The notes beneath the pieces were generated by a model. The model was not told the origin of the DNA. It ran no database searches and saw nothing but the letters and a program-made list of their open reading frames with translations. From assembly GCA_940671915.1 (NCBI GenBank), contig CALNVZ010003434.1, forward strand, positions 24,646,878 to 24,710,877: DNA of 64,000 nt. Reading direction: 5' to 3'. The translations under genes and the position numbers were made by a program. This document shows positions 45,881 to 58,350 of the stretch, in pieces (the stretch's first letter is position 1; the number at the start of each line of letters is the position of its first letter). This DNA is from Paracentrotus lividus (taxonomy: Eukaryota > Echinodermata > Echinoidea > Camarodonta > Echinidae).

Positions 45881-48800
45881 TAAGGTGGTAATATTTTGTG
45901 CAAAGAGGCGAAATTTGTTTAAGAAATTAAAAACAACAATTCCTGTAGTTGTTTTAAACTTCTCTCAACGCCATCTTCTCGCTATATACAATGCAAGTAT
46001 TTATCTGTGGTGGAGGAAAACATTATATTCAATCCTAATATAAGTTATATATTACCTCATATTTTCTCTGACTATTATCTATCTAATCAGAATGACCCAG
46101 TATATCTCCGTATTATAAGTACATTAGTTAGAGAATCTCTATAGATTCGCCCGGCAATATCGTGGTCAGCAAGAGCACCCACGCTATAGTGATGTCAGTC
46201 AGTAATGTAGAGAGAGAAAAACTAACCGACGTGACGAAGCCTATTTGCATATACATCGGCTGGTACGATAATAGCGTGAGAGCGAGTCTTTATCTCGCCT
46301 ATGCGCGCTCACGCGGCACTCTGCCTCAATGCTCTCGACCATTTTACACAGGTGGTACACAATCTCTCGCGCTCTTCACCCTACCTCTCTATCCACTTCC
46401 GCTTTATTGTGACGTATATTGGTAGCTCCTTGCTTGCTATAAGGGCACATCAATAGATCCTCGTGTTAGGACCTTCATCCTAAGACACCGCAGATAGTGA
46501 AAGCATCTCTATGTCCAAAAATGGTAATCGAGTGATACAAATCCTCTCTACTGGGTCACAGTCAGGCCGTTTGTCGCGGATCTCACACTCTACATTGCGG
46601 CACCCGGGCGACGTTTGAAGTCTTACTACACATGCATGGCTCTTATATGTCTTGTTTCGACGTTGTGTGCACATTCTAATCAAGTCTATGACCCTGCTAC
46701 AAGGACTCTTGCGCGAGAATCGGTACACTACTGTTTAGAGTAGCTGCATTGAAGCTAAACTGCGGGGTGAGTAACAAGAAGTTATGGGGGAAGTTTCTAT
46801 TTCTTGCCTCTTTTGGTTGGTATATATTCTCGTTCTCCACATGTTTCACATGTGACATGAAGATGTCAACTAACGAAACTGAACAGATTAATTAGGTAGT
46901 CCGACTGGGTGAGCCCCCCCAGATGGGATCTCTGTCACCTTAGTATACTACTGGGGAGAGGCTGACGTCGGTACTGTAGGAAGGCAAACGGGGCCAGCTT
47001 AGTTCCTATTGAAGCTGTGCTAATACAATACTCAAGATGGATGTCGCAATAATTGGTGATATGTTTTACTAAGGAAAGTATACTACACAAATGGGTGCCT
47101 ACTCTCGCGAACTACCACTCGGAGTGAGAAAATCATGAGAAAGGGAATATAGAGAAGAAACAATAATATAACCTCTAAGACAATAGCCTCGCGAATTTGC
47201 CGAAATGTTCAGGAAGTGCTATGTTACTTATTAGCTTAAGGCTGGGGTAGCAATAATTCACAGAGTATCGTGGAATGAGAGCGTTATGCCATGAGGATGA
47301 GTGTAACGTGATGCTTAAGACAAGATCTCTGTTCTAGCGTCTTGAGATAGTGTATGCTCTAGATGACTGTGGAAAAGAGTTATGATGTTTTAGAATAAAC
47401 TAAAAATGGCTGACATCAGTTCATCTATTGGGCGGTGCAAGTGAAAGTCCACACACAGATGAGGATTATTATGCTAATACACTTGTGTTGGTTTCATCTG
47501 AATATGTGTAGAACAGATACATAGAGAAATAGACTTGCTGGAGTAAGTCACAACAATCGAGTCATGGGAACTGGGATGCTTATTCCATTACCCATAGGCA
47601 GACTTCTCGAGCGAGCCCCATACAACATGACACCGATCTGTATGGAAGTTTTTGTACGTGATCTCTAGTTACTCTCTCAGTGAAAAAAATTGCACCACCG
47701 ACTGCGACGATCGCAAGAACGAGTGATGCGTCCATGAATCTTACGAGATTTTGGTGTCTAAAAGAAATACAACGTGATGAATCCCGACTAACATCCCCTG
47801 TACGTGATGTTCAACAGTTTTTTAATGCGGAGATGTAAGAAAGGTTGGAAAAAACATTCGTCCTGCCTTCAACGCATGGCATGTTTTTGGGACTCGGACA
47901 TCAGAACAAAGTACTAAAGTATGCCTATTAAATCTTGAATATACATCGAGTTATTGTGCTGTTTCATACACTCGTAATACATATTGTGTGTGATTACAAG
48001 ATACACATTGTACCATCCTGAAAGTGAACATTAACCGTGAAGGACCTGGGTACGGTAAATTAAGATTTATAGCGAGACATAGTCTCGCGCGACCAAAACG
48101 AGGATGTTGTTTAAGTGAGGGCCACGATTATACTCAAATTCGACTTTACTAATCACAAGTGGATACGGGTGAGGAGTGGTAGACCATATTACCCCATAAG
48201 TAGTTCGCCACCTACCCAGGTGATGACGCGGGGTGAAAAAACTGTGATTTTTACCACACAAATTACACAGGGTCGGAAATCCATTCAGCATTACCACTCT
48301 CTAAGGTAAGATGTCATGGTTGCTTGGGTGCGCAACTGTGATAAGTTGAATTAGAAACTTGCAATCTACTTAGTAGCCTCAGGTGTTGAAATCTGGCAAA
48401 GTAAATGATTGCATTCTGCTAATGAGTCTCTGACAAACTCAGTGAGCCAACTGCTTTCCATGGAGAGAATCACAAACAAAGAGCTTTAGGCGAAAAAATC
48501 ATTGGAATAGCCACATGTCTTGTGATGTAGATATGCTTGCTCTACAGGTGTAGACCGCGGTTGCACAAGCGTAAAGACGAATCGAATATAACGGCCAAAT
48601 CCAGGAGATAACAATGCGATATCTACAGAAGACAGGTTGAGATCTTAAATTGATACGACATGACAACAGAACTGAATGCATGGTCTGAGAAATGTTACTG
48701 ACAGAGTGTTGTATTCACACAGAAGAATGTATGTTACAGTCGAGATATTACAACGTATCATATTGCATCACTGTAAGATTTGACACGGTAAACATTGTTA

Positions 48801-49200
48801 GCGTCATCACTTGTACTGAGGAGTCACGCAAACACGATATGCAGTACTCTCACACTCACCAATCGCAATATATGAAGAACACATGTACAAGAGAGCATAG
48901 TCAAACGCCTTCATCAACTAACACAGTTTACACCAGGAAAGCGCACGTGTGTGATTCTGTTAAAGTGAACGTGAATAACAAGGATAGAGATCCGCTCGTT
49001 AGTCGGTTAATGAAATATCTATGTGAGGAAATAGTTCTCCTCGATTAAGGTGATTCACTGTAGTACAGGCCGGCTAGAAATTATTGTACAAACAACAAGT
49101 TGGAACAGAGAGAAGATACTTGCCATAAAGCTACAAATGTTATAAATAAAAAAGAATGCTCAGGTATGCATGATTTCAAGCTGTGATTCCAAAACAAGAA
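45881..49200. other. No confident feature; error-rich appearance
   Basis: No gene family, repeat unit or RNA could be recognised over 3.3 kb. Scattered 'taccacac' fragments occur near 48180-48300. Composition is more even than the surrounding AT-rich DNA, like the other low-quality stretches. Confidence 0.4.
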
Positions 49201-49204
49201 CGAG

Positions 49205-50770
49205 GGTAAAAGCCTATCAAAACCCTTGAGATTTATGGGCATGAGATGATACAGGCACTGAACAACATCAAAATGGGAAGAGCCCTGGATGTGATGACAT
49301 TACCTATCGAACTTCTCAAACATGCAGGAAGAAAAAGCATCGATTTATGCATCAACTTTGTGTCACCATCATGGGAGAAGAAAGGAGTTGGCCAGAAGAC
49401 TGGGAAAGTCAATCTTCATATATGCACAAGAAGGGAGATGCTATGCAATGTGCAAACAACGGACAATCAGCTCATAATCATCACTGCTAGCAGTTGATTT
49501 TAAAGATTATAGCAGGAAGAATGAAAGAACTAGGACTAGAAGAGAGATATCTACAGCTCAACTAGGTTTTAGGACCACGGGGCGTGGAACGAGGAGACAG
49601 ATCACAATCTGGAGTTGATAATGGAAAAAACGACGAGACATGGGGGAAGATATTGTACATTGCCTTCATCGACTTATAGTAAAGCCTTCGATACAATCAG
49701 ACATGAACGGCTTATGGCAGGAAATGTGTGACATGGGGCTTTCCCAGCCACATCATTAGCTCCTACGCAAACTGAATCGATCAGTGGAGCTGTCAAAGGG
49801 CTTGGTATGACCAGAGTGGTTCTTAAATTGGCAAAGGAGTAGACAAGTGGTGCATTACTCTCACCACCTCTGGTTTAATATTCTACTCAGAAGCTGATTA
49901 TGCCGAGAAGCTCTTTACAATTTATCTGGGACTGTGGATGTGGTGTGGAAAGATCTATACAGACTTGAGATATTGCCGACGATGTCGCCTGCTGGCCTGG
50001 ATCTTGAAGAAATGCAGAATCTTCTGACAGAGTCAAATCACCAGTGAATCGCAGGACTCTTTCTTAATGTTTCAAAACCAAGTCATTGATCGGTAGGAGA
50101 GAAAACCCATTGAGAGCAGAGGTGAAGACAATAATGATATCATACAAAGTTAATGGAGAGGTGATTGAAGTCGTCAACACTTCAGCTACCTGTGGGACAT
50201 GATCAGTGATCAGTGTGAACGACAGCCCAGAACTCAAACGTAGATTTGCCCATCGCAAAGAACTGCAACAGTTGCACTCTCTTCAATATGGGAAAAGACA
50301 AGTCAATCACTAGGACAACACAAGATCTCGACTGCTAAGATCTTTTAGTGTTCCTATTGCAACATATGGTGTGAGTTGCGGCGATGAAGAAATCAGATAG
50401 GAAAACGGGTCGAGGCCTTTTTGAAACTTGGGCTTACAGGCTGTTCTTACTTTGATCAGCTGGACAGAAGAAAAATAATCAATTATGTGCTTGGACAGCA
50501 TAGACAACAAATGGGATTACTGGAGCCAACATCGACCAACTAAAAGCTTCGATATTCGCGGACATGTGGTACGAGCTGCCCAAGACTGAGTACACTTAAT
50601 GTCTGGAATGGTGTTTGTAAAGACGTAGAGGAAGGCAAAAGACTCTGGGTGACGGACGGCGTTAGTCACTCTCACAGATTATTACATTAAGCAAGGCTTA
50701 TAGCAGCCGCACGATCGTGTCAAATGGACAGAAAATTGTGCATGATGTCACGGCCGGTCGGAGACCTGAC
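49205..50770 (+). mobile_element. RTE-type reverse transcriptase, decayed copy
   Basis: Successive RT motifs occur in shifting + frames: N-N-I-K-M-G-R-A-P, I-E-L-L-K-H-A-G, then F-I-D-Y-S-K-A-F-D-T-I-R-H (49661-49710), and the catalytic Y-A-D-D-V-A box (49968-49990, one extra base). These are followed by L-V-F-P-I-A-T-Y-G-C-E and R-V-E-A-F-E-T-W-A-Y-R. At least several frameshifts make it non-functional or badly sequenced. It differs in subfamily from the truncated RTE at 44863 (its Y-G-C-E tail is of another type). The endonuclease part is not seen. Confidence 0.75.
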
Positions 50771-51406
50771 CGATCCGCACCTTGATGATGAATTGCTCCG
50801 TCTATCTAGTAAACTATTCAGAGGCGCAGCTACATATTTTTTACCCGGCTATTAGCCATTAGCTTAGGGCATTCGAGGAATATTCTTCCTACCGGTACCC
50901 ATTTACCTTCACTTTGGAGTCAAGTCATTTCAAAATGTTTATGGCAAACTGGATCTTCATCAAACTCATAAAGAGGAAAATACCATTGAAATGCAAATGG
51001 ATGAAAATTAAGGCGACTTACCAAAAGATAAAGCTGCGGTTGATGCGTTCAGACCGCACTATACTGATCCCCTATTAATAGGAGGGGATTAGTACATTTG
51101 GTATGAAACACGGCTGTGCAGTATTCACAAAGCGGGTCGTGGCTCTATCTTTCGGCAAGTCACCTTAAGCACACTTTTTAAAGTCACACTTAAATTCTGA
51201 GTTGCGTGCAGTTCGTTGCGCATCACTTCATTGGTCAGATCATGCTAAGGGGATACACACTATTGATAAGTCTATCAATGAGATACAGGATGCATCTGGA
51301 ATTTAAGTGCAACTTTAAGTCATGCGTAACTCTGTCTGAAGCATCTTCCATAATAGAGAGTTGACACAAACTATGGACACATACCACTTTTTTTTTAAAT
51401 CTCAGC
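50771..51406. other. Spacer, nothing recognised
   Basis: No gene or repeat recognised. Confidence 0.4.
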
Positions 51407-51410
51407 TTAA

Positions 51411-51905
51411 AAGGGGAAGTTCCACCCTGGAATTTTATTTGGTCTTAAAAAATGCAGAAAAAATAAATAGAAATATGAGTGAAGGTTTGGGGAAATCGAC
51501 CAAAATATGATGAAGTTATGAATATTCAAAGTTTTGATTCTGTGACGTCACATGCGAGCAGATCTCCTATGTGTTATGTAGTGTAAATTCCATAAAATGT
51601 CATTTTTTTTCAGAAGAAAATAATTTGTCACCTGTGCGGTCGATATCCATCAAACATATGTTCATATACATGACTATATCAAATTGACCCATTCCTTTAT
51701 CAAGAACCATGACAAAAGACAAATTTATGGAATTTACATACACAACCAATGGGAGAGCTGCTCGCACGTGACGTCACACAATCAAAACTTTAAATATTCA
51801 TAACTTCGCTATTTTTTGGTCGATTTTCTTCAAACTTTGACTAATAATTTTCTATTATTTTTCTTCATTTTTTAAGGCCAATAAATTCCAGGGTGAACTT
51901 CCCCT
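51411..51905. mobile_element. TTAA-flanked foldback MITE, family C, copy 2
   Basis: Inverse-orientation copy of 11628-12126, with TTAA at 51407-51410 and 51906-51909 and the same CRE-like palindromes in both arms (gtgacgtcac). Divergence between copies is modest. Confidence 0.85.
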
Positions 51906-51909
51906 TTAA

Positions 51910-53347
51910 AGCCAAGCTAGAGTTTTTACAGCCAAAATAATTTGCGATAATTCTGCAAGATATGTCACATTGTTCCATTAACATATACATATGCCTACAC
52001 AAGATTATATTCACGTTTCGATAATGATTTCAGAAGAAATATTGAAAAAATATTGAAACAGTCCGTCAAATTGAGACTTGGAGTAGACCGCTATATCGCC
52101 AAAGTCAGGCACAACATAAACACACAGATCCGGTGCAAATCGCGTGCACATGATATACCTGTAGACTTTCCACGTGGCGCTGTTAATCACGCATGTGCTT
52201 GGACGGGCCGTCCAGATACAGATATTATGCTTATTTTGATCTTTCTCAGCAAAATCATAATTTTCTGTAATTCCTTTGGTGTGTATATTTATTTTCCTAT
52301 GCTTGAGATTCTGGTATGAACAAGAACGTTTTGTTTTTTTTCATCATGACTACTACTCTAGATTATCTTTAAATATAAATCATACAAATCAATACAATCA
52401 CTGACAATAACTTGCAGCAGCTTTATTTCTATGCTAGAAAGACCATCACTTGTGTACACTATACAAATGTCACAAGACAGTAGAGGAAATGACAAAGCAT
52501 TTTTCAAGAGGGGAAACTATTGCAGTTTCTCTTGTAGGGCTTACTTCACGGGAAGGAGACAGTCTTCACCCCAAAAATGACTGTAACAACAAGATATGGA
52601 ATGAAACATTTGGCCTTATGCATAAAAGAAAGTAATTGCTTTTACCAGAATTTGCTTCATAGATTTCTTAAAATTATATTTTGATATTTTGCTATTGTTC
52701 TATGATTGTACTTTTTAATTTCATCATTTGGGAACAGAATAATAGAGTATCAATTCAATTCAAAAGTCATATATAAGTGAAATCCTCCTAGAAACAATTG
52801 CTTTTTTTCATACATAGGGTCCATAATCAAGGTAAGAAAAATAAAAGAAAACTGAAGTAATGCTATAATTTGGGAGAAGCTTGATCACAATTAATGAATA
52901 GGTGGTCACACAGTCAGCATTTGAGCTATGGCAGTGTAGGCATGTCTTTGAATATTGTTCAAAATCATCATAATCAAATGAAGCGAGTCGATAAATGATT
53001 AAACAATCTCTTTACAAATCAATACTATTATTGGAAATCAGAGTGCATTTAAACAAATAGAAATATTGGCAGGATTTGACAGTAGAAGATAAAAAAAAAA
53101 TCTTCATAACAAGCTGGTATAATCGTTGAAATATCACTTTCTACTTCAGAAAATACTCATTACAATAGTATGCTAATATATTTCTTGACCTTAAGCCTTT
53201 TCCCTCATCAGTTCATAGTCTCTTTTGACTCCCTGATGCCTCCGACATCTTATAAACAAGTACGCAATAGGCATAGAGGATGTGGCCTTTGAGCACTTCT
53301 CTGTTGCATGAAGCCTGAAGCAATGGCTCATCCACCAACCTGTTGGC
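51910..53347. other. Downstream region / probable 3' UTR of ANKFY1
   Basis: Lies 3' of the ANKFY1 stop on the minus strand. An AATAAA hexamer on the minus strand is at 52422-52427. No other gene seen. Confidence 0.4.
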
Positions 53348-53477
53348 TCACATGGCACCTAATGAGAGCACATCGAAGCACATGTTACATACTCTGACCG
53401 GGCGAGGGAGATCATACTTGACAATGGGAACCATCTTGGAAGAACACTTACTGCAAAGGATCCGACCGCAGTGACGA
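53348..53477 (-). CDS. ANKFY1: ANKFY1 (rabankyrin-5), last exon: end of FYVE finger and stop
   Basis: The acceptor (atcttttcag) is followed by 42 codons and TGA. The exon completes the FYVE finger: R-H-C-G-R-I-L-C-S-K-C, then I-V-K-Y-D-L-P-R-P-V-R-V-C-N-M-C-F-D-V-L. The four Cys ligands of this half and the R-V-C motif are all present. The first base completes the Cys codon begun in the exon at 55742-55832. ANKFY1 is a Rab5 effector on early endosomes and macropinosomes; the FYVE finger binds phosphatidylinositol 3-phosphate (family knowledge). The C-terminus ends a few residues after the last finger Cys, as in vertebrate ANKFY1. Confidence 0.93.
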
Positions 53478-55741
53478 CTGAAAAGATAAAAAATAACAAA
53501 CGATTAATCAACTATTAAAATACAGTGCGTATCAATAAAAACGGGACAGTTTTGAAAAGTCTGTCAAAATTTTTTTTCAAATTATGGTGTCTATATTTTT
53601 ATGTTAATAGCTGCTCTGAAGTCTTATCTTTCAAATGCAATTTTAAAAAAATAAGTTTCGTTCATGCTTGAGCACACACAGAACATTTTTGTCGGGGGCT
53701 CAAAAAAAGGCTTGCGCACAAAATGGAAAAAATGAGAAATGTGATCATCAGACTTCTTGCTAATCACCAGTCTTCCTCTAAACTTTTTCTTTTTCTTTGC
53801 CATTATTTTTTAATTATGATTTTAAATTCATTTACGAAGCTATTTATTTTTCTTTAATCGTTTTGTTTTTGTTTCCATTCTAATATGTTATCTTTTTGCA
53901 ATTAATATTCCTTCAAACTTAAAGTTTTTTTTTGTCAACCCAAGAAAGGGGATTTGGTTGGTTGTTTAATTGATTGATTGATTGATTGCTTTGTTTGTTT
54001 CGTTCATGCTTGAGCTAACACGGAAAGTTTTTGTCGGAGGTTCAAAAAAGAAAAAAAAATTGTTAAATCCAAAGGGTTTTATTTATTCTGAATCATTATT
54101 CTGAATCAGGTACTCCCATTCGGATTGATTGTTACTTTACACTGATCAATGATTATGTTAGTCTTTGAGTCGATTTCCTATGATTCTTCGAACGATTAAA
54201 TCAATCATTTGAACTATCAAAAAGTAATCGATCAATCGATCGATCATTCAAAGAAACAATGAATTAATCAAACGATCAATCATTAAAAATGGTTAATCTA
54301 TCAATCCTTCATTCAATCAATCGATCAATTAATAAATCAATCCATCAATCAAACAAACGAACAAACAAAGCAATCAATCAATCAAACAATCAACCAACCA
54401 ACCAAATCCCCTTTCTTTATTTTTGTTTTAGTTTGAAGGAATATTCAATGCTAAAAAATAACATTAAGATAACATGTTAACATGTGAAAAAACAAAAAAC
54501 AAAACAAAATAAAACAAAAAAACAATTACAGTAAATAAATAGCTTTGCAAATGAATTTTGAAAGCATAATTCGAAAATAATGAAAAAGATAATGAAAAGG
54601 TTAAGAGTAAGTATGCTGATTGGCAAGAAGTCCGATGACCGTACTTCTCATTTTCTTCCATTTTGTGCGCAAGCCTTTTTTTGAGCCCCCGACAAAAACG
54701 CTCTGTGTGCGCTCAAGCATGAACGAAACTTATTATTTGAAATGGCATTTGAAAGATAAGACTTTTGAGCATCTATTAACATCAAAATATAGACATTATG
54801 ATTTAAAACAATATTTTGACAGACATTTCAAAACTGTCCCGTTTTTATTGATACACCCTGTAGAGCGATTCCATGCTGTGTCGTACAGGACATTTTTTGA
54901 AAATAATGAAATATTTCCTTGATTGATGGTGATCCCCAAGTGGTACCAGAAGGGGCACAAAACCAACCTGGTGAACAACTTCTAGTTTCTGCACATTCAT
55001 TCAGTTTTTGAATAGATAAAAAAACAGCTTAGGTCATAGATTCTTCTTTCATTCTTGTTCACACAAACATGACTTACCTCATAAGTACCAAACTTGACAG
55101 ACCTTAGTGACTCTCACATTTGCACTAAAAAGAACTCTTTATTAGCAGTAATTTTTGAATTGTGATGGACGAATGGTTGCATCAAATATGATGGACCATA
55201 CTTCAATTATTGATGGCATAGTAGTTTTGTTATAAAATTGATTATGGTAATTACATGCAGAAGTAAAGTGCAAAGAGCATTATGACATGGCATAGATAGG
55301 CCTTGAAGAAGTATTCACATTGTGTTCAGCCCCTCTAAACTTGTTTGGTATGCTTTAGTCAGCACTAATCGTAAGATTCAAAATTATGATGAAGTGTATC
55401 TGGATCGTCTTATAAAGAATTCCCATTGTTCAGAATCAATCAGAATGCTATTTAGCATATTGATCGATATCGATCACTACTATACAGCCCAGGAAGAAAT
55501 TATTTGATCAAGTTCTTTTTCATAAAAGTTTCTGCTCTCTTGTTATTTGGGTTAGGGTTAGTCATTGCAGTCCATTCTTTTTCAAGAATTCAAAGAGTTC
55601 TTGCTTGTTAATCAGCTTGTATTCCTGCATCCTGTCTTTGATTTCACTCCAAAGATTCAAAACACAAAAGCTTGGTCTAATTATCTTTGCCTGAGCTGTA
55701 TATACATTTTTGTAAAAAAGGACCCCAGTGTATAAGCTTAC
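53478..55741. other. ANKFY1 last intron, largely a foldback element
   Basis: Holds the Tc1/mariner-like foldback at 53523-54860. The remainder (54863-55741) is AT-rich, with no further feature seen. Confidence 0.6.
53523..54860. mobile_element. Long foldback element with TA target duplication
   Basis: Terminal inverted repeats extend ~250-300 bp from CAGTGCGTATCAATAAAAAC and its complement at the other end (CAGGGTGTATC...), flanked by TA. The centre is a second palindrome, with gattgatt repeats opposed by caatcaat repeats around 53940-54400. An internal block ('cgttcatgcttgagc ... gtcgg.ggctcaaaaaa') occurs twice on the left side. No transposase. The TA target and CAGTG ends suggest a Tc1/mariner-type mobiliser. 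Confidence 0.8.
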
Positions 55742-55832
55742 CAGTGGTGTTTCCTTGTTTTAATGCTGAATTTAACTTGGCATTCCTGACACAGCTCACT
55801 CTCTGACCAAGCCGGTTCCTTGGATAACATAT
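55742..55832 (-). CDS. ANKFY1: ANKFY1 exon: start of FYVE finger
   Basis: Acceptor gatttcag and donor GTAAGC bound 91 nt. Translation across the junctions gives D-M-L-S-K-E-P-A-W, then C-Q-E-C, then K-F-S-I-K-T-R-K-H-H-C-R, the diagnostic (R/K)(R/K)HHCR signature of FYVE domains, completed by the first base of the next exon. The phase fits both neighbouring exons exactly. Confidence 0.93.
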
Positions 55833-55929
55833 CTGAAATCAAACAAACAACCATTATGCTAGTTACAATAAAGAGCTTACTGGTTGACAATGGTTGGACA
55901 AGAATGAGCCAAGGAGAAACCTTTTTTTT

Positions 55930-55950
55930 NNNNNNNNNNNNNNNNNNNNN
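55930..55950. other. Assembly gap (21 N)
   Basis: A run of N between a T run and an ATA-rich stretch, within an intron. Confidence 0.99.
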
Positions 55951-56329
55951 ATAATAATAATATATAAATACAGCATTTTTAATGCACCAATGATCTAGTT
56001 TACTATTCAGAGAAGAAGAGGAAAAAAGGAAAGAGGAAATGAAAACTGAGGGAGGGAGTGCAAAAATATGTACCGGTATACGATCAAATGTAAATAGAGT
56101 TGTAACATATAGGATTTTTTTATCTTAAAAGATCAGACTTGAATGTGTCTAAGAAATCTGCTGATCAGATCCTCAATGGAAGATCGTTCCACAGAAATTT
56201 TTACTGCTAAATTGTTCCCACATAGCAAAGTGAATCAGTGCTTACAAGCGATATCACTCTGAGGATTGACATTGATCCTAAAATCGGTTTTATCTGAGTT
56301 GGCATTGATTTTATCTGTTAGTGAATTGC

Positions 56330-56770
56330 CCCATTGGTGTAAAGAAACTGAAGACATCCAAAGTAACCATACCTAAATTGCCAATTGGTCTAAACCCACT
56401 TTGACTAACGCCTGTTTGGTCTCATCCCACATGGTCTTATTCCGTTTCATCTCCAACCAGTTGGTCTAATTACCTTTTGAGTAATTGCCACTTCGCCTAT
56501 TTACCATTTTGTTTTACTCTCATCTAAGCTAATGTCCATTTTGTCTAATCTCCATTTGGTCTCACACCACTTGGTCACTTCCAGTGATAGATTCATTCGG
56601 GAATTAGACCAAAATGTATTTAGACAATTTGGCTATTAGACGAATTGGCAATTAGACCAAGTGAGAATTAGACCAAAAAGAACGTAGACAAATTGTTGGT
56701 AGACCAAATGGGTTTAGCCCATGTGGTGTTAGACAAAGACAGAATTGGACCAACTTCTGTTAGACCAAGT
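56330..56770. mobile_element. Foldback repeat built of 'ttggtctaa'/'ttagaccaa' words
   Basis: The left half contains about ten spaced copies of ttggtcta or variants (tttggtctca, ttgtctaat); the right half contains the complement (ttagaccaa, tagacaaattg). Together they make a ~440-bp imperfect palindrome. It ends directly at the ANKFY1 splice donor (56771-56780). No coding capacity. Confidence 0.7.
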
Positions 56771-56780
56771 GGATACATAC

Positions 56781-57052
56781 CTAATAGCCTGAAGAGTAAC
56801 TGCTTGGTGGCCACCTGAGCATTGAAGATGGAAACACCCTGTTTGTTCATGATCCCAAGACTAGCCCCAGCTCGGACGATAGCCCTGCAGATTGCCCCAT
56901 TGCCCTTCTGGTAGGCTAGCAACAGCACCGTGTTGCCCTCTGAGTCTTGCTTGTCCAGCGGGTACTGGGGCATGCATTCCCGGAACAGATCAAAGATGGC
57001 CGCTGAATTGTCCCGACCGTACTGACCCAGCAGATGCATAGGTGTCTGGCCC
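56781..57052 (-). CDS. ANKFY1: ANKFY1 exon: last ankyrin repeats
   Basis: Encodes G-Q-T-P-M-H-L-L-G-Q-Y-G, then Y-P-L-D-K-Q-D-S-E-G-N-T-V-L-L-L-A-Y, then a segment ending N-A-Q-V-A-T-K-Q-L-L-F-R-L-L before the donor GTATGT. It is 272 nt with phases matching the exons on both sides. This is the conserved end of the ankyrin array just before the FYVE domain of rabankyrin-5; the frame is clean. The assignment rests on near-continuous agreement with the vertebrate protein as I remember it. Confidence 0.93.
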
Positions 57053-57540
57053 CTGCCAAAAGATAGAGAGTATACGTGTTTGTTATTTACTTGACCCTAT
57101 TAGGATAAAATCCTGTAAGTTTCTGAAACTTCTTTTTCTTCTGAAATGAGGCAGCATTCTCCTGGCTGACCCAGTAGATAAATGAACTGGGTCAAGACAT
57201 AGAGTATACACATTTGTTGCTGCTTGACACATTTATGATTGCATGTTTAAATTATCTATTAATATGAGCTTCAGAATGATTGCAATAAAATAACTATTGA
57301 ACAATTTTTTCACAGAATGATTTGAGTGTCCTGGCCATACTAAACCTAACTGTGCATAGGTGTCGAGTCCCTGTAGAGAGAGAGAGAGATAGAATGCACC
57401 GTTTCCAAGTTTTTCTTTCCCATGCTTCATACACTTTTTTAGCATAGAGATCATCATAATCTAAAAAACCATGATAAATTAAATTACAGCCATTACTTTC
57501 GTACTTACGGGATTTAACACAATTATGTTTTCCTACTTAC
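57053..57540. other. ANKFY1 intron
   Basis: AT-rich with a (GA)n run near 57375. At 57341-57375 a short stretch resembles the start of the downstream exon (acag-GGACTCGACACCTATGCA), probably by chance. Confidence 0.5.
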
Positions 57541-57633
57541 CGAGCATTAAATGCTTCAGCATTTGATACTAGACTCAGTGAGGAGGACCCTCGCACTGTT
57601 CAAGTTTCCATATTGCCACTGCTATGTGAAGAG
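57541..57633 (-). CDS. ANKFY1: ANKFY1 ankyrin exon with two one-base insertions
   Basis: Acceptor (tttacacag) and donor (GTAAGT) are good, and both phases fit the neighbours. The 93-nt body reads ankyrin sequence (L-H-I-A-V, then Y-G-N-L-N-S-A-R-V-L-L-T-E-S-S-I, then A-E-A-F-N-A-R) only if two extra bases are discounted. One is near 57612-57616 and one in the AAA near 57562-57564. Without them there is an in-frame stop. The expected length from flanking phases is 91 nt, agreeing with two insertions. Consensus error is likelier than a pseudogene, because the flanking exons are intact. Confidence 0.8.
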
Positions 57634-57737
57634 CTGTGTAAAAATAAAAAAGTACACTTCAAGACATTGTTTTAGCACTGCTTCTGTATATATATACCAA
57701 ATTGGAACAATGATATCAATAGTAATCTTGTACTTAA

Positions 57738-58346
57738 AGGAGGAGTCCGGGCTGAAATTAAAAGGTTTTCTAAAGTAAAGTAAAAATTTAACAAGCACAA
57801 CACAGAAAATTTCATCAAAATCGGATGAAAAATAACAAAGTTATGCATTTTTTTAGGTATTGAATTTTTTTTCGTAAAACAGTTCTTGGCATTGTTTCAT
57901 TGTCTCATTTGAATATTGAATATTCAAATGAGCAAAATGATGATGTCACAGTCCCCCTACTTCTTGTCATTTTATTATATGAAATCCTATTTTTCTCATT
58001 TTTCATATATTGCGTGTACAGAAAATCTATCCCACATACTGAAATAGGTAAAAGCACTAGTGACCTTGAACATTCCACAAGGATTAATCCCTGTTTTATG
58101 TCCTTGGGAGAAAATCTTGATAATTGGTATTTCATACAATAAAATACAAAGATATAGGGGGACTGAGACATCATTAGTTTGCCAATTTGAAGATGGCAAA
58201 AACTGTTTCCTAAAAAAAATTTAAAACCTAAGAAAATTCATAACTTTGCTATTTGTGATCCGATTTTGATGAAATTTTCAGTGTTGTGCTTTTTAGATTT
58301 TACTTTATTTTTCTAGTAATGCAAATCTCCAGCCCGGATGAGTCCT
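57738..58346. mobile_element. TTAA-flanked foldback MITE, family D, copy 1
   Basis: Inverted ends AGGAGGAGTCCGGGCTG ... CAGCCCGGATGAGTCCT lie between TTAA at 57734-57737 and 58347-58350. Inner arms include 'aatcggatgaaaaataacaaa' opposed by its complement near 58255. Intronic in ANKFY1. Confidence 0.85.
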
Positions 58347-58350
58347 TTAA

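Larger units (their letters stand above)
55833..56780. other. ANKFY1 intron with gap and foldback repeat
   Basis: Contains the 21-N gap at 55930-55950, followed by (ATA)n, and the 'ttggtctaa' foldback at about 56330-56770 that abuts the splice donor. Confidence 0.6.

Noticed and set aside
52053-52319. 88-codon plus-strand frame downstream of ANKFY1
   Set aside because: No recognisable motif, no promoter or intron signals. Length is within chance for this composition.
57233-57457. Extra ANKFY1 exon starting GGACTCGACACCTATGCA
   Set aside because: Only about 12 bases resemble the next exon. The following codons do not match any ankyrin repeat, and phases of the accepted exons already join without it.
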